From the NCBI RefSeq assembly GCF_002563895.1, contig NZ_PDJB01000001.1, forward strand, positions 1,905,501 through 1,969,500: a stretch of 64,000 nucleotides of DNA, written 5' to 3'. The position numbers and the translations under genes were made by a program. Of this stretch, positions 38,249 to 48,045 are shown piece by piece. Numbering within the stretch: position 1 is the first letter of the stretch; each line of letters begins with the position of its first letter. The notes beneath the pieces are model-generated. The model worked only from the letters and a program-made list of their open reading frames with translations. It had not been told where the DNA came from and ran no database searches. The stretch is from Pseudomonas lurida (GTDB taxonomy: Bacteria; Pseudomonadota; Gammaproteobacteria; Pseudomonadales; Pseudomonadaceae).

Positions 38249-38530
38249 ATGAGCGAGGCGTTGTCCATCCACCATGACCAGGCTGGTCATCAGTTCGAGA
38301 CCAATGTGGACGGTCATCGTGCCTATCTGACCTATATGGACCTCGGCAAACAGACCCTGGATATCTATCGGACCTTCGTGCCCAACGCACTGCGAGGCCG
38401 TGGTATTGCGGCGGCATTGACCGAGGAAGCCTTGAAGTTCGCCGAAGAGGCAGGCTACACGGTGATCCCGTCCTGCTCCTACGTCGAACGCTACATGGAG
38501 CGCCACCAGCGCCATGCCGCAAAGCTGTAG
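38249..38530 (+). CDS. GNAT-type N-acetyltransferase (small, NATD1-like)
   Basis: A 93-residue acetyltransferase of the short Acetyltransf_CG type. The acetyl-CoA loop is VPNALRGRGIAAALTEEALK and the end is PSCSYVERYMERHQRH. Substrate unknown; this subgroup is often a stand-alone small GNAT. ATG 38249 is preceded by CGAGGAGTAGTG, and 22 residues upstream in the frame are not family-like. A bidirectional terminator follows at 38551. Confidence 0.82.
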   Translation: MSEALSIHHDQAGHQFETNVDGHRAYLTYMDLGKQTLDIYRTFVPNALRGRGIAAALTEEALKFAEEAGYTVIPSCSYVERYMERHQRHAAKL

Positions 38531-38550
38531 GGTCTAAACCAGCAGCATGA

Positions 38551-38578
38551 AAAACGCCGGGCTTAGCCCGGCGTTTTT
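38551..38578. terminator. Bidirectional terminator, GNAT / DAHP synthase
   Basis: AAAACGCCGGGC-TTA-GCCCGGCGTTTTT is a perfect 10-bp stem with A-run and T-run, placed between two convergent genes. It can stop transcription from both sides. Confidence 0.9.
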
Positions 38579-38595
38579 GTGTGCGCAGTTTAAAG

Positions 38596-39672
38596 TCAGG
38601 TGCGCTTGCGCTTGGGCAATACGTCCTTGAGCTTGGCGTGCATGCTGCGCAGGGTGTTTTCGGTAGCGGACCAATCGATGCAGGCATCGGTGATCGACAC
38701 GCCGTACTGCAAGTCGGCCAGGTCTTTTGGAATGGCCTGGCAACCCCAGTTCAGGTGGCTCTCGACCATCAGGCCGATGATCGACTGGTTGCCTTCCAGG
38801 ATCTGGTTGGCGACGTTTTCCATAACCAGCGGCTGCAGGGCCGGGTCCTTGTTGGAGTTGGCGTGGCTGCAGTCGACCATGATGTTCGGCTTGATCTTGG
38901 CCTTGTTCAGCGCCTGCTCGCACAGGGCAACGCTGACCGAATCATAGTTGGGCTTGCCGTTGCCGCCACGCAGCACCACGTGACCGTAGGCGTTGCCCTT
39001 GGTGGTGACGATGGACACGCCACCTTCCTGGTTGATACCCAGGAAACGGTGTGGGCTGGATACCGACTGCAGCGCATTGATCGCTACGGTCAGGCCGCCA
39101 TCGGTGCCGTTCTTGAAGCCCACGGCCGAGGACAGGCCGGACGCCATTTCACGGTGAGTCTGGGATTCGGTGGTACGTGCGCCGATGGCCGACCAGCTGA
39201 TCAGGTCCTGCAGGTACTGCGGGGAGATCGGGTCGAGGGCTTCGGTGGCGGTGGGCAGGCCCATCTCGGCCAGGTCGAGCAACAATTGACGACCGATGTG
39301 CAGGCCGTCCTGGATCTTGAACGAGTCGTCCAGGTACGGGTCGTTGATCAAGCCTTTCCAGCCGACGGTGGTACGCGGCTTCTCGAAATAGACGCGCATC
39401 ACCAGGTACAAGGTGTCGGACACTTCCGCGGCCAGCACCTTGAGGCGCTCGGCGTACTCGTGGGCAGCCTTGAGGTCGTGGATCGAGCAAGGCCCGATGA
39501 CGACGAACAGGCGGTGGTCGGTACCGTCGAGAATGTCACGGATGACTTCGCGGCCCTTGGTGACGGTCTGCAGGGCAGCGTCGCTCAAAGGGATTTCGCG
39601 CTTGAGCTGATCGGGCGTGATCAGGGTCTCGTTGGATTCGACGTTTAGGTCATTGATCGGTAAATCAGCCAT
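38596..39672 (-). CDS. Class I DAHP synthase (3-deoxy-7-phosphoheptulonate synthase)
   Basis: A 358-residue enzyme that joins phosphoenolpyruvate and erythrose 4-phosphate in the first step of the shikimate pathway. Class I (AroG/AroF type) motifs are present: IGPCSIHD (about residue 65), GNAYGHVVLRGG, IMVDCSHANSNKDP and GLMVESHLNWG. Which aromatic amino acid inhibits it cannot be read from sequence. ATG 39672 (MADLPINDLNVESNET) is chosen over an upstream ATG at 39795, since the extra 41 residues look non-family. A class II isoenzyme lies at 53483-54829. Confidence 0.95.
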   Translation of the reverse strand: MADLPINDLNVESNETLITPDQLKREIPLSDAALQTVTKGREVIRDILDGTDHRLFVVIGPCSIHDLKAAHEYAERLKVLAAEVSDTLYLVMRVYFEKPRTTVGWKGLINDPYLDDSFKIQDGLHIGRQLLLDLAEMGLPTATEALDPISPQYLQDLISWSAIGARTTESQTHREMASGLSSAVGFKNGTDGGLTVAINALQSVSSPHRFLGINQEGGVSIVTTKGNAYGHVVLRGGNGKPNYDSVSVALCEQALNKAKIKPNIMVDCSHANSNKDPALQPLVMENVANQILEGNQSIIGLMVESHLNWGCQAIPKDLADLQYGVSITDACIDWSATENTLRSMHAKLKDVLPKRKRT

Positions 39673-39803
39673 CGTGTTACTCGTCAGGGTCACGGGTGCC
39701 GGCCGCCAGCCATCCCCGTGCGGCGGAGCACAGCATGATTTGAATGCAGGGGGGAGGAACCTTAGCGCGTAACACTGGCCCGCGACAATGGGCAAAGCCC
39801 GCT

Positions 39804-40238
39804 TTAATCCAGCGCTGGCGCCACAAATGCCTCATGGGAGAACTCAATGGCATGGCGCGATACCCACTCGCGGGCCAGGGCTTCGAGTTGCTGGGGTGTC
39901 GGTTCGGCGTCTTCGTGCTGGCGGCAGTAACGCTCTATCCGGCATGCTTGCTCACCCATTCGCGCACCGAACAGTGCATGCTCGTCGGTAAACGAGATGC
40001 CGATCCGGTAGCCGTTTTCCACTTTGCGGCACCACGCCACGTAGCCTGGATAACGCGCGCTGGCGCCCAGGGAGGGGATGTGCAGATCCACGGCCGTGCC
40101 CTCGCGCCAGGCACGCGGCCAATTGCAGGCGACACCGCCCAGGCCGGTAGTGTGCAGGCGTTGGCGGGGGATAGCGGGAGAGGGGCGTTGGATTAACTCG
40201 ACAGCGACATCATCAGGGTGAGGTAAAAAACGACCCAT
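39804..40238 (-). CDS. PilZ-domain-like protein
   Basis: A 144-residue protein resembling PilZ domains: a basic N-terminal strand (MGRFLPHPDDVAVELIQRPS), then TTGLGGVACNWPRAWREGTA and VDLHIPSLG, ARYPGYVAWCRK, YRIGISF. The c-di-GMP-binding RxxxR and D/NxSxxG motifs are poorly preserved, so it may not bind the nucleotide. ATG 40238 follows GGAGTCCGTGTAC on the minus strand. The start codon overlaps that of the divergent thioredoxin-like gene within CATG (40236-40239). Confidence 0.7.
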   Translation of the reverse strand: MGRFLPHPDDVAVELIQRPSPAIPRQRLHTTGLGGVACNWPRAWREGTAVDLHIPSLGASARYPGYVAWCRKVENGYRIGISFTDEHALFGARMGEQACRIERYCRQHEDAEPTPQQLEALAREWVSRHAIEFSHEAFVAPALD

Positions 40239-40623
40239 GTACACGGACTCCGAGCACCGTCCAATTGACGGCGGTGGCAGCAGTATAGTGAAGGAACTGG
40301 AATTAACCGACCTGGATATTGACCAGCAATTGCTGGGATTGCCAGGTATTTCGCTCGTCGTGTTCACAAGCCCCGGGTGTTCCAGTTGCCGTTGGGCGCG
40401 CCAGCAATTGCCAGGCTGGTCGTTACCGGTAGACCGGGTGTGCTGGGTGGACGCCGGGGATAACGGCGGTGCGGTCGAGCGTTACCAGATCTTTCATTTG
40501 CCGGCATTGTTCGTGGTGTGCGAGGGTCAATTCCTCGGGCAACTACAGACACGCCTTACGCGCCCTGACGTTGCTGACGCGATTAAACAAGCGCTTACCC
40601 GCACCCCAGAGGATCTGCCATGA
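40237..40623 (+). CDS. Thioredoxin-fold protein with CSSC active site
   Basis: A 128-residue soluble thioredoxin-like protein. The redox motif is FTSPGCSSCRWARQQLPGW (CxxC at about residues 48-51), followed by the cis-Pro strand IFHLPALFVVCEGQFLGQLQ. It lacks an export signal, so it would act in the cytosol. The ATG at 40237 overlaps the divergent PilZ gene start; GTG 40288 (VKELELTDLD) is a possible shorter start because the first 17 residues look weakly conserved. Its stop overlaps the next gene as ATGA. Confidence 0.75.
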   Translation: MYTDSEHRPIDGGGSSIVKELELTDLDIDQQLLGLPGISLVVFTSPGCSSCRWARQQLPGWSLPVDRVCWVDAGDNGGAVERYQIFHLPALFVVCEGQFLGQLQTRLTRPDVADAIKQALTRTPEDLP

Positions 40624-41573
40624 CCGCACGTTCACCCCGCATTGGCATCATCGGCACCGGCGCCATCGGCGGTTTCTACGGTTTGATGCTGGCGCGCGCC
40701 GGTTTCGACGTGCACTTCCTGTTGCGCAGTGAATACGCGGCCGTCAGCGAGCGCGGCCTGCACCTCAACAGTACCGTGCATGGTCCCTTGCACCTGCACC
40801 CCGTGCAGGCCTATGCCCGCGCTGCCGATATGCCGCCCTGCGACTGGCTGCTGGTGGGCACCAAGTCGACCGGCAACGTCGAGCTGGCCCCGACCATTGC
40901 CCAGGTGGCGGCGCCGGAGGCCAAGGTGGTGTTGCTGCAAAACGGCCTCGATGTTGAAGACAGCCTGCGTGAACACTTGCCGCCGTCGCTGCACTTGCTG
41001 GGTGGCCTGTGCTACATCGGCGTGCACCGTTCTGCGCCCGGCGTTATCGAGCACCAGGCGTTGGGCCGGGTCAACCTGGGCTATCACAGCGGCACGGCAG
41101 CCAATGACGAAACCCTGCAAAAGGCGATTGTCGAAGCCGGCGCCGGGTTGTTTCACGAGGCCGGTATCGAGTCCCAGACCATGGCCAATGTGCATCAGGC
41201 TCGTTGGCACAAACTGGTGTGGAACGTGCCCTACAACGGCCTCTCCGTGTTATTGGGCACCGGCACCACGGCCATGATGGCGGACGAGTCCAGCCGCGAG
41301 CTGATCCAGGCGCTGATGGCTGAAGTGGTGCAGGGCGCCCACGCCTGCGGTCATGAAATTCCTCACAGCTACGCCGAGCAAATGTTCACCATGACCGAAA
41401 CCATGGACGACTATCTGCCGAGCATGTACCACGATCACGTGCATAAGCGCCCGCTGGAACTGGCGGCGATTTATGCCCGGCCACTCGCCGCCGCAAAAGC
41501 CGCGGGTTGCGAACTGCCGCGGATGCAGGCGCTCTACCAGGCCTTGAGTTTTATTGATCGGCGTAACCGCTGA
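40620..41573 (+). CDS. 2-dehydropantoate 2-reductase-like (PanE/ApbA family)
   Basis: A 317-residue NADPH-dependent reductase-like protein. A Rossmann motif IIGTGAIGGFYGLMLARAGF is at about residues 10-29. WLLVGTKSTGN holds the conserved Lys of the family, and KLVWNVPYNGLSVLLGT the catalytic region. True PanE makes pantoate for coenzyme A; Pseudomonas often has several paralogues, so this may be a paralogue. It overlaps the thioredoxin-like gene by ATGA and precedes a 5'-nucleotidase gene by 14 bp. Confidence 0.8.
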   Translation: MTARSPRIGIIGTGAIGGFYGLMLARAGFDVHFLLRSEYAAVSERGLHLNSTVHGPLHLHPVQAYARAADMPPCDWLLVGTKSTGNVELAPTIAQVAAPEAKVVLLQNGLDVEDSLREHLPPSLHLLGGLCYIGVHRSAPGVIEHQALGRVNLGYHSGTAANDETLQKAIVEAGAGLFHEAGIESQTMANVHQARWHKLVWNVPYNGLSVLLGTGTTAMMADESSRELIQALMAEVVQGAHACGHEIPHSYAEQMFTMTETMDDYLPSMYHDHVHKRPLELAAIYARPLAAAKAAGCELPRMQALYQALSFIDRRNR

Positions 41574-41587
41574 GTAGGAGGGACACC

Positions 41588-42493
41588 ATGGCAAAGGGCT
41601 TGGGCGACAAACTGGTGCTGGCGATTTCCTCGCGGGCACTCTTTGACTTGAGTGAAAGCCACAAGGTCTACCTGGCCGAAGGGGTCGAGACCTATCGCCA
41701 GTACCAGATCGAGCACGAGGAGGAGATCCTCGCGCCCGGCGACGCCTTTCCGCTGGTCGAGAAGCTGCTCAGCCTCAATGCCAGCCTCGGCCGTGCCCGG
41801 GTCGAAGTGGTGCTGGTGTCGCGCAACAGCGCGGACACCGGCCTGCGCGTGTTCAACTCGATCCAGCATTACGGCCTGGATATTTCCCGCGCCGCTTTTG
41901 TAGGAGGGCGTAGTCCTTATCCTTATTTGGCGGCGTTTGGTTGTCATCTGTTTTTATCGACCCATGCTGAGGATGTGCGCAGTGCCCTCGATGCCGGCTT
42001 TGCGGCGGCGACGATTCTGTCCGGCGGCCCGAACCGTGCCTCCAGCGAAGAACTGCGCATTGCCTTCGACGGCGACGCGGTGCTGTTTTCCGATGAGTCG
42101 GAGCGGGTGTACCAGGCCGGTGGCCTGGAAGCGTTCCAGGCCAATGAGCGCGAGTCGGCGCGTCAGCCTTTGCACGGCGGTCCTTTCAAAGGGTTTCTCG
42201 CGGCACTCAATTTGTTGCAGCGCGAGTTCGCCGATGAGGCCTGCCCGATCCGCACCGCCCTGGTCACTGCTCGATCGGCGCCGTCGCACGAGCGGGTGAT
42301 TCGCACGTTGCGTGAGTGGGATATCCGCCTGGACGAATCATTGTTCCTGGGTGGCCTGGAAAAATCCGCGTTCCTGGAGGCTTTCGCCGCCGATGTATTT
42401 TTCGATGACCAGGCCGGTCATTGCGAGAAAGCCATGGAGTTTGTCACCACCGGGCATGTGCCCCATGGCATCAGTAATGAGGTGAAGGTCTAA
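41588..42493 (+). CDS. 5'-nucleotidase family protein
   Basis: A 301-residue member of the cytosolic 5'-nucleotidase family (Pfam 5-nucleotidase). It shows VLAISSRALFDLSES, a conserved motif VVLVSRNSADTGLRVFNSIQ, the strand GDAVLFSDESERVY with an Asp pair, and late ALVTARSAPSHERVIRTLRE then ADVFFDDQAGHCE, a HAD-like ending. Members hydrolyse nucleoside monophosphates such as AMP. ATG 41588 follows GTAGGAGGGACACC. The PanE-like gene is 14 bp upstream and probably cotranscribed. Confidence 0.8.
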   Translation: MAKGLGDKLVLAISSRALFDLSESHKVYLAEGVETYRQYQIEHEEEILAPGDAFPLVEKLLSLNASLGRARVEVVLVSRNSADTGLRVFNSIQHYGLDISRAAFVGGRSPYPYLAAFGCHLFLSTHAEDVRSALDAGFAAATILSGGPNRASSEELRIAFDGDAVLFSDESERVYQAGGLEAFQANERESARQPLHGGPFKGFLAALNLLQREFADEACPIRTALVTARSAPSHERVIRTLREWDIRLDESLFLGGLEKSAFLEAFAADVFFDDQAGHCEKAMEFVTTGHVPHGISNEVKV

Positions 42494-42563
42494 GTCAAAA
42501 CAAGTCGCCTGGGCGCTGCTAAGCTCATTTCATCTCCGCCATCCTGGCAGTCCAGGAGGTTCT

Positions 42564-43064
42564 ATGATTCGTTCGATGCTGTACGCCACGGACCTCGGTC
42601 TGTACGCGCCTTATGTGATGCAGCATGCGCTGGCGCTGGCCCGGACGTTCAAGGCAGATTTGTATGTGATTCACGTGGTCGAGCCCATCGGGCTGTTCGC
42701 CGAATCCGTGTTACAGAGCTACCTTGATGAGCAGGCCCTGAGTGAATGGCAGAGCCAGGGGTTGACGACGGTGATGGCGACGATCGAGCAGCGGGTGCTG
42801 GACAGTTTTCGCGAAGAGTTGGGGGACGGGGAGCAAGACCTGAAATTGATTCGCTCGGTACGGGTGATCCAGGGGGACCCGTGCGAGGTGATTCTCGACC
42901 AGCTATGCAAACTTTCCGTAGACCTGTTGATCGTCGGCAGTCACAGCCATGCAACCGCGGCGGCTACCCCGCTGGGGCGCACGGCAGCACGGGTGCTGCA
43001 GTTGTCCACGGTGCCGGTTTACCTGGTGCCTGCGTTGCAACGTCGCCGCAGTGATGACGTGTGA
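42564..43064 (+). CDS. Universal stress protein, single domain
   Basis: A 166-residue UspA-fold protein. The start MIRSMLYATDLGLYAPYVMQ and the nucleotide-binding-like motif LLIVGSHSHATAAATPLGRTA followed by VLQLSTVPVYLVP are the family pattern (G2XG9XG-like loop partly kept). It probably binds ATP or acts as a stress-induced dimer. ATG 42564 follows AGGAGGTTCT, a near-perfect ribosome-binding site. It precedes cysB by about 100 bp. Confidence 0.88.
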   Translation: MIRSMLYATDLGLYAPYVMQHALALARTFKADLYVIHVVEPIGLFAESVLQSYLDEQALSEWQSQGLTTVMATIEQRVLDSFREELGDGEQDLKLIRSVRVIQGDPCEVILDQLCKLSVDLLIVGSHSHATAAATPLGRTAARVLQLSTVPVYLVPALQRRRSDDV

Positions 43065-43158
43065 TAGGTAAGAACGATAAAAAGTTCTAGATTTATCCAT
43101 CGAACCTTTAATATAGTTATATACCGTCGCTGATACCCGTGGCGTCTATCTGCTTTGA

Positions 43159-44142
<984 letters not shown>

Positions 44143-44190
44143 CACCGTGGGCGCCGGCTTCCTGTAGTAAGGGAGCGCGGCCCTGGCGTT

Positions 44191-44679
44191 TTATCTGGCC
44201 TCGGTAACCGTAAAATGTTGCCGGGCGCCTGCCACCAGAATCTCCACCTCATCACCTTCGAACTTGCCCAGCAGGCTTTTGCCCAGCGGCGAGCGCGGGG
44301 TAATGACGGTCACCGGTTGCCCGACCACGTCCACCTTCAAGCCCGCCGCATCCGGCGCCAGGAACAGCCACTGCTGGCGGCCGTGCTCATCTTCCAGGCC
44401 CAGTAGCGCGCCGATCTCTATGCCCCGCTGATCATCGTAGGCCCGCAGTGCCATGGTCTGGCACAGCGCCAGTGCCTGCTTGATTTCCTCGACTCGCTTG
44501 GCTTGCCCTGCCGCCAGGTAGGACGCCTCCAGGCCCAGGGTGTCGTACTTGTTTTCGGCGATGTTTTCTACGTGGGTCGCGGTTTCGTAGGCGGTCTGCG
44601 CGGCCCGTTGGGCGATGTCGAGGTCGACGCTGAGCTTTTCCAGGACCCGGTGGTGGACGGCGTGTTTATTCATGGTCAT
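44191..44679 (-). CDS. GreA/GreB-like transcription factor
   Basis: A 162-residue Gre-like protein. It has an N-terminal coiled coil (EKLSVDLDIAQRAAQTAYET, ENIAENKYDTLGLEASYLAA) and a C-terminal domain of the GreA/GreB FKBP-like fold (LLGLEDEHGRQQWLFLAPDA, GLKVDVVGQPVTVITPRSPLG). The acidic tip sequence differs from GreA/GreB, so cleavage-factor activity is uncertain; it could instead block the RNA polymerase secondary channel. Two starts (44679, 44673) are in frame. The former overlaps the preceding gene's stop as TGATG. Confidence 0.7.
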   Translation of the reverse strand: MTMNKHAVHHRVLEKLSVDLDIAQRAAQTAYETATHVENIAENKYDTLGLEASYLAAGQAKRVEEIKQALALCQTMALRAYDDQRGIEIGALLGLEDEHGRQQWLFLAPDAAGLKVDVVGQPVTVITPRSPLGKSLLGKFEGDEVEILVAGARQHFTVTEAR

Positions 44680-45047
44680 CAATCGCAGAATTGCAGGACA
44701 TTGGCCCGGGTCTTTTCGTTGGGAGCGTTCTGGTCCTGTTGCAGCCAGAACTGGCATTTGGGGTTGGACAGGTTGCGCGCATTGTTGCGGGCCTGGTCCA
44801 GGGTTTGTTGCTGCTCCTGCTTGTGCAGGTTCTGTTGATATTGCTCGAACATGCGATTAGGCGGTTCGGGCGCCACAACCGTGGGCTTGCCCAGTTGCTG
44901 CACCGCTTGGGCCACCGGCGCCAGGCTCTGTGGGAACAGGTAGCGTGAAGCCAGCCAGGCAGTCAGCACGATGGCGATAAACCCCAGCCACACGCCAAAC
45001 GCGATAGCGGCACTGAGTTTGAACAGCGACAACGGACGGTCAGACAT
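44679..45047 (-). CDS. Membrane-anchored hypothetical protein
   Basis: A 122-residue protein starting MSDRPLSLFKLSAAIAFGVW. A single membrane helix (about residues 10-33) is followed by a periplasmic or cytosolic helical tail rich in Gln, Asn and Glu (FEQYQQNLHKQEQQQTLDQA, CQFWLQQDQNAPNEKTRA). The function is not recognised. Its stop codon overlaps the start of the GreA-like gene, suggesting one transcript, although a joint role is not evident. Confidence 0.7.
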   Translation of the reverse strand: MSDRPLSLFKLSAAIAFGVWLGFIAIVLTAWLASRYLFPQSLAPVAQAVQQLGKPTVVAPEPPNRMFEQYQQNLHKQEQQQTLDQARNNARNLSNPKCQFWLQQDQNAPNEKTRANVLQFCD

Positions 45048-45179
45048 GATGGCCTCCTGGCAGGCATTTACGGCGTGGCGGCGATTGTCGCACAGCCACC
45101 GTGCAGAATAATCGCGATCAAGCCTTCTGCATCCGTGCATTTATGCGGACAATCGAGCCTTTGAGCATTGGAGCCCGGA

Positions 45180-46313
45180 ATGAAAGCCCGCTGGGATATT
45201 TTTTGCAGCGTCGTCGACAACTACGGCGACATCGGCGTGACCTGGCGCCTGGCCCGGCAATTGGTGGTGGAGCATGCCTGTAACGTGCGCTTGTGGGTTG
45301 ACGACCTGCGTGCCTTCGAACGCATGTGCCCCGAGGTCGATGTGCAGCTAGGCCTGCAATGGCAGGAGGGTGTCGAAGTGCGCCATTGGCCGGCCGATTG
45401 GGTAGAGGCGCCCGCCGCGGACGTGGTGATCGCCGCGTTCGCCTGTCAGTTACCGCCCGACTACATGGAAGCCATGGCGGCCCGTGAACGCACGCCGTTG
45501 TGGATGAACCTGGATTACCTCAGTGCCGAAGATTGGGTGGTCGGTTGTCACACGCTGCCGTCGGTGAAGTTCAAGGGCGTGCAGAAGTACTTCTTCTTTC
45601 CCGGCTTCCGGCCCGGCACCGGTGGCCTGCTGCGCGAGGCGGGATTGCTGGAGCAGCGTCGGGCCTTTCAGCAGGATGCCAGTGCCCAGCAAGATTTCCT
45701 GCAAGCTTTGGGTGTCTTTCCTACTGCTGGTGCGCGGCTGATCTCACTGTTTGCCTACGAAAATGCCGGGCTGGCCCGTTGGCTGGAGGTGTTATCGACA
45801 GACGGGCGTGCCACTCATCTGTTGGTTCCAGAGGGGCGCATTCTTGGCGATGTGCAGCGCTGGCTGGGCGTCGATCAGCTGGCAGCGGGGGATATCCAGC
45901 AGCGTGGGTCACTGACCGTGCAGGTCATTGCGTTCGTACGCCAGGAACAATATGACCGCCTGTTGTGGTGCTGCGACTTCAACGCCGTGCGCGGTGAAGA
46001 CTCGTTCGTGCGCGCCCAGTGGGCCGGCCGCCCGCTGCTGTGGCACATTTACCGACAAGACGAAGATATTCACCTCGACAAGCTCGACGCCTTCCTCGAG
46101 CTGTACACCGCTGGCTTATCTTTGGCGGCACAGGCTGCTCTGATCGGACTCTGGCAGGCCTGGAACACGGAGGCCGATATGGCTCAACCGTGGAAAATGC
46201 TGTTGGAACACTGGCCAGAGGTGAGCCAGCACGCCGAAACATGGTGTCTGGAACAGGGCTTGCAGGCCGATCTTGCGACGGCGCTGGTGAAGTTTTATGA
46301 AAGTTGGATATGA
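45180..46313 (+). CDS. earP: EF-P arginine rhamnosyltransferase EarP
   Basis: A 377-residue inverting GT-B glycosyltransferase that adds rhamnose from dTDP-rhamnose to Arg32 of elongation factor P. The N-terminal motif WDIFCSVVDNYGDIGVTWRL carries Asp13 and Asp17, the residues shown to be catalytic in P. putida EarP, and RGEDSFVRAQWAGRPLLWHI is the sugar-nucleotide pocket. ATG 45180 follows TTGGAGCCCGGA. efp lies 49 bp downstream on the same strand, so both are probably expressed together. Needed to translate polyproline stretches. Confidence 0.95.
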   Translation: MKARWDIFCSVVDNYGDIGVTWRLARQLVVEHACNVRLWVDDLRAFERMCPEVDVQLGLQWQEGVEVRHWPADWVEAPAADVVIAAFACQLPPDYMEAMAARERTPLWMNLDYLSAEDWVVGCHTLPSVKFKGVQKYFFFPGFRPGTGGLLREAGLLEQRRAFQQDASAQQDFLQALGVFPTAGARLISLFAYENAGLARWLEVLSTDGRATHLLVPEGRILGDVQRWLGVDQLAAGDIQQRGSLTVQVIAFVRQEQYDRLLWCCDFNAVRGEDSFVRAQWAGRPLLWHIYRQDEDIHLDKLDAFLELYTAGLSLAAQAALIGLWQAWNTEADMAQPWKMLLEHWPEVSQHAETWCLEQGLQADLATALVKFYESWI

Positions 46314-46362
46314 TACGCCACCTTGAATTTTGTAAATCCCATCCAAATTTCGGATATATGCA

Positions 46363-46935
46363 ATGAAAACTGGTAAAGAACTGAAACCCGGTACAGTGAT
46401 CCGTCTCGAAAACGACCCTTGGCTGGTTCAGAAAGCTGAGTTCACCAAGTCTGGTCGTAACAGCGCAATCATGAAGACCAAGCTGAAGAACCTGCTGACC
46501 GGTTACAAGACCGAGATCGTCTACAGCGCCGATGACAAACTGGACGACGTGATCCTCGACCGCAAAGAAGCGACCCTGTCCTTCATCAGCGGCGACACCT
46601 ACACGTTCATGGACACCACCGACTACACCATGTACGAGCTGAACGCTGAAGATATCGAAGCCGTTCTGCCGTTCATCGAAGAAGGCATGGAAGACGTCTG
46701 CGAAGCTATTTTCTTCGAAGAGCGCCTGGTTTCCGTAGAGCTGCCGACCACCATCGTGCGTAAAGTGGCCTACACCGAAGGTTCCGCTCGCGGCGACACT
46801 TCGGGCAAGGTGATGAAGCCTGCCAAACTGAGCAACGGTACCGAGCTGCAAGTTGCCGATTTCATCGAAATCGACGACCTGATCGAGATCGACACCCGCG
46901 AAGGTGGTTCGTACAAAGGTCGCGCCAAGAAGTAA
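46363..46935 (+). CDS. efp: Elongation factor P
   Basis: A 190-residue three-domain translation factor. The first domain has the KSGRNSA loop with Arg32, the residue rhamnosylated by EarP. EF-P binds stalled ribosomes and promotes Pro-Pro bond formation. ATG 46363 opens [10 protein letters not shown]. Its gene has high codon bias. A bidirectional terminator follows at 46957. The Arg in place of the E. coli Lys34 links it to the EarP pathway rather than beta-lysylation. Confidence 0.97.
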   Translation: MKTGKELKPGTVIRLENDPWLVQKAEFTKSGRNSAIMKTKLKNLLTGYKTEIVYSADDKLDDVILDRKEATLSFISGDTYTFMDTTDYTMYELNAEDIEAVLPFIEEGMEDVCEAIFFEERLVSVELPTTIVRKVAYTEGSARGDTSGKVMKPAKLSNGTELQVADFIEIDDLIEIDTREGGSYKGRAKK

Positions 46936-46956
46936 TTCTGGCCCTGCCGAGACGAA

Positions 46957-46988
46957 AAAAAGCCCGACCATGTGTCGGGCTTTTTTGT
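46957..46988. terminator. Bidirectional terminator between efp and the esterase gene
   Basis: AGCCCGAC pairs with GTCGGGCT (46961-46968 with 46974-46981) and is flanked by an A-run before and a T-run after, so it works for both convergent genes. Confidence 0.85.
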
Positions 46989-47000
46989 GGGCGCTACCTT

Positions 47001-48017
47001 TTACTTCAGGTGTTGCTTGAGTTCATCCGAGGCCTGGAGCAGGGCTGAACGTACGGCCGGCACCTGGCTGACCACGTTGAGCAAACCGTAGTCGTGGATC
47101 ATGCCGTTATAGCGCACGGCGGTCACCGGCACACCGGCTGCATCCAGCTTGCGGGCATAGGCCTCGCCTTCATCACGCAATACGTCGGCGCCGGCAGTCT
47201 GGATCAGCGCGGGCGGCAAGCCTTTGAGCTGGTCAGTGGTTGCCCGCAGCGGCGAGGCGTAGATCTCGGCGCGCTGGTTGGCGTCGGTGGTGTAGTTGTC
47301 CCAGAACCACTTCATCATGTTCTGGGTGAGGAAGTGTCCTTCGGCGTACTGGTTGTAGGACCCTGTGTCGAAGTTGGCGTCGGTCACCGGCCACAACAGC
47401 AGCTGGAACTTGATCGCCGGTGTGCCCTTATCCTTGGCCATCAGGCTGACCACTGCCGCCATGTTGCCGCCGACGCTGTTGCCCGCGACCGCCAGGCGCT
47501 TGCCATCGACGTTGATCTCTTTACCGTGCTCGGCCACCCATTTTGTAGCACCGTAGGCTTGGTTGATGGCCACCGGGTAATGCGCTTCTGGCGAAGGTGT
47601 GTAGTTGACGAACACCGCCACCGCACCCGAGCCAACGACCAGGTCCCGAACCAGACGTTCATGGGTCGGGTAATCCCCGAGCACCCAGCCGCCACCGTGG
47701 AAGAACATGAACACGGGCAATGTGCCCTTGACCCCGGCCGGACGCACGATGGTCAGGTCCAGCGGCTTGCCATCGACCTGGATGGTCTTCTGGCTCACAT
47801 CGGCCTTCGGCAAGGTCAGCTTCACACCGGCCTGGGCGCCGCTCAGTACAGCACGTGCGTCCTTGGGCGTCAGTTGCTCCATCGGTTTGCCGGTGCCTGC
47901 GTTCAACACATCCAGGAAGGCCTGGGTGTTGTGCTCGACCTCACCGCTTGCAGCAAATGCATGGGTGATGGACAGGGCGAGCAGGGTGCCGGTCAGCGCT
48001 TTACCAATTGTGTTCAT
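47001..48017 (-). CDS. Exported alpha/beta-hydrolase (HSL family esterase)
   Basis: A 338-residue secreted or periplasmic esterase. A signal peptide ends near ITHAFAA. The oxyanion-hole motif is FMFFHGGGWVLGDYPTHE, the nucleophile Ser lies in AVAGNSVGGNMAAV (GxSxG), with Asp in AGADVLRDEGEAY and His in MIHDYGLL. It hydrolyses short-chain carboxyl esters; the substrate is not known. It lies 28 bp downstream of ohr on the same strand and may be part of the same transcript and peroxide response. Confidence 0.88.
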   Translation of the reverse strand: MNTIGKALTGTLLALSITHAFAASGEVEHNTQAFLDVLNAGTGKPMEQLTPKDARAVLSGAQAGVKLTLPKADVSQKTIQVDGKPLDLTIVRPAGVKGTLPVFMFFHGGGWVLGDYPTHERLVRDLVVGSGAVAVFVNYTPSPEAHYPVAINQAYGATKWVAEHGKEINVDGKRLAVAGNSVGGNMAAVVSLMAKDKGTPAIKFQLLLWPVTDANFDTGSYNQYAEGHFLTQNMMKWFWDNYTTDANQRAEIYASPLRATTDQLKGLPPALIQTAGADVLRDEGEAYARKLDAAGVPVTAVRYNGMIHDYGLLNVVSQVPAVRSALLQASDELKQHLK

Positions 48018-48045
48018 TTCTTTCTCCGGGGGCGGCCGAGGTCAT

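Noticed and set aside
40620..41573. Calling this gene panE
   Set aside because: Pseudomonas carries several paralogues of the family, so I keep the generic name.
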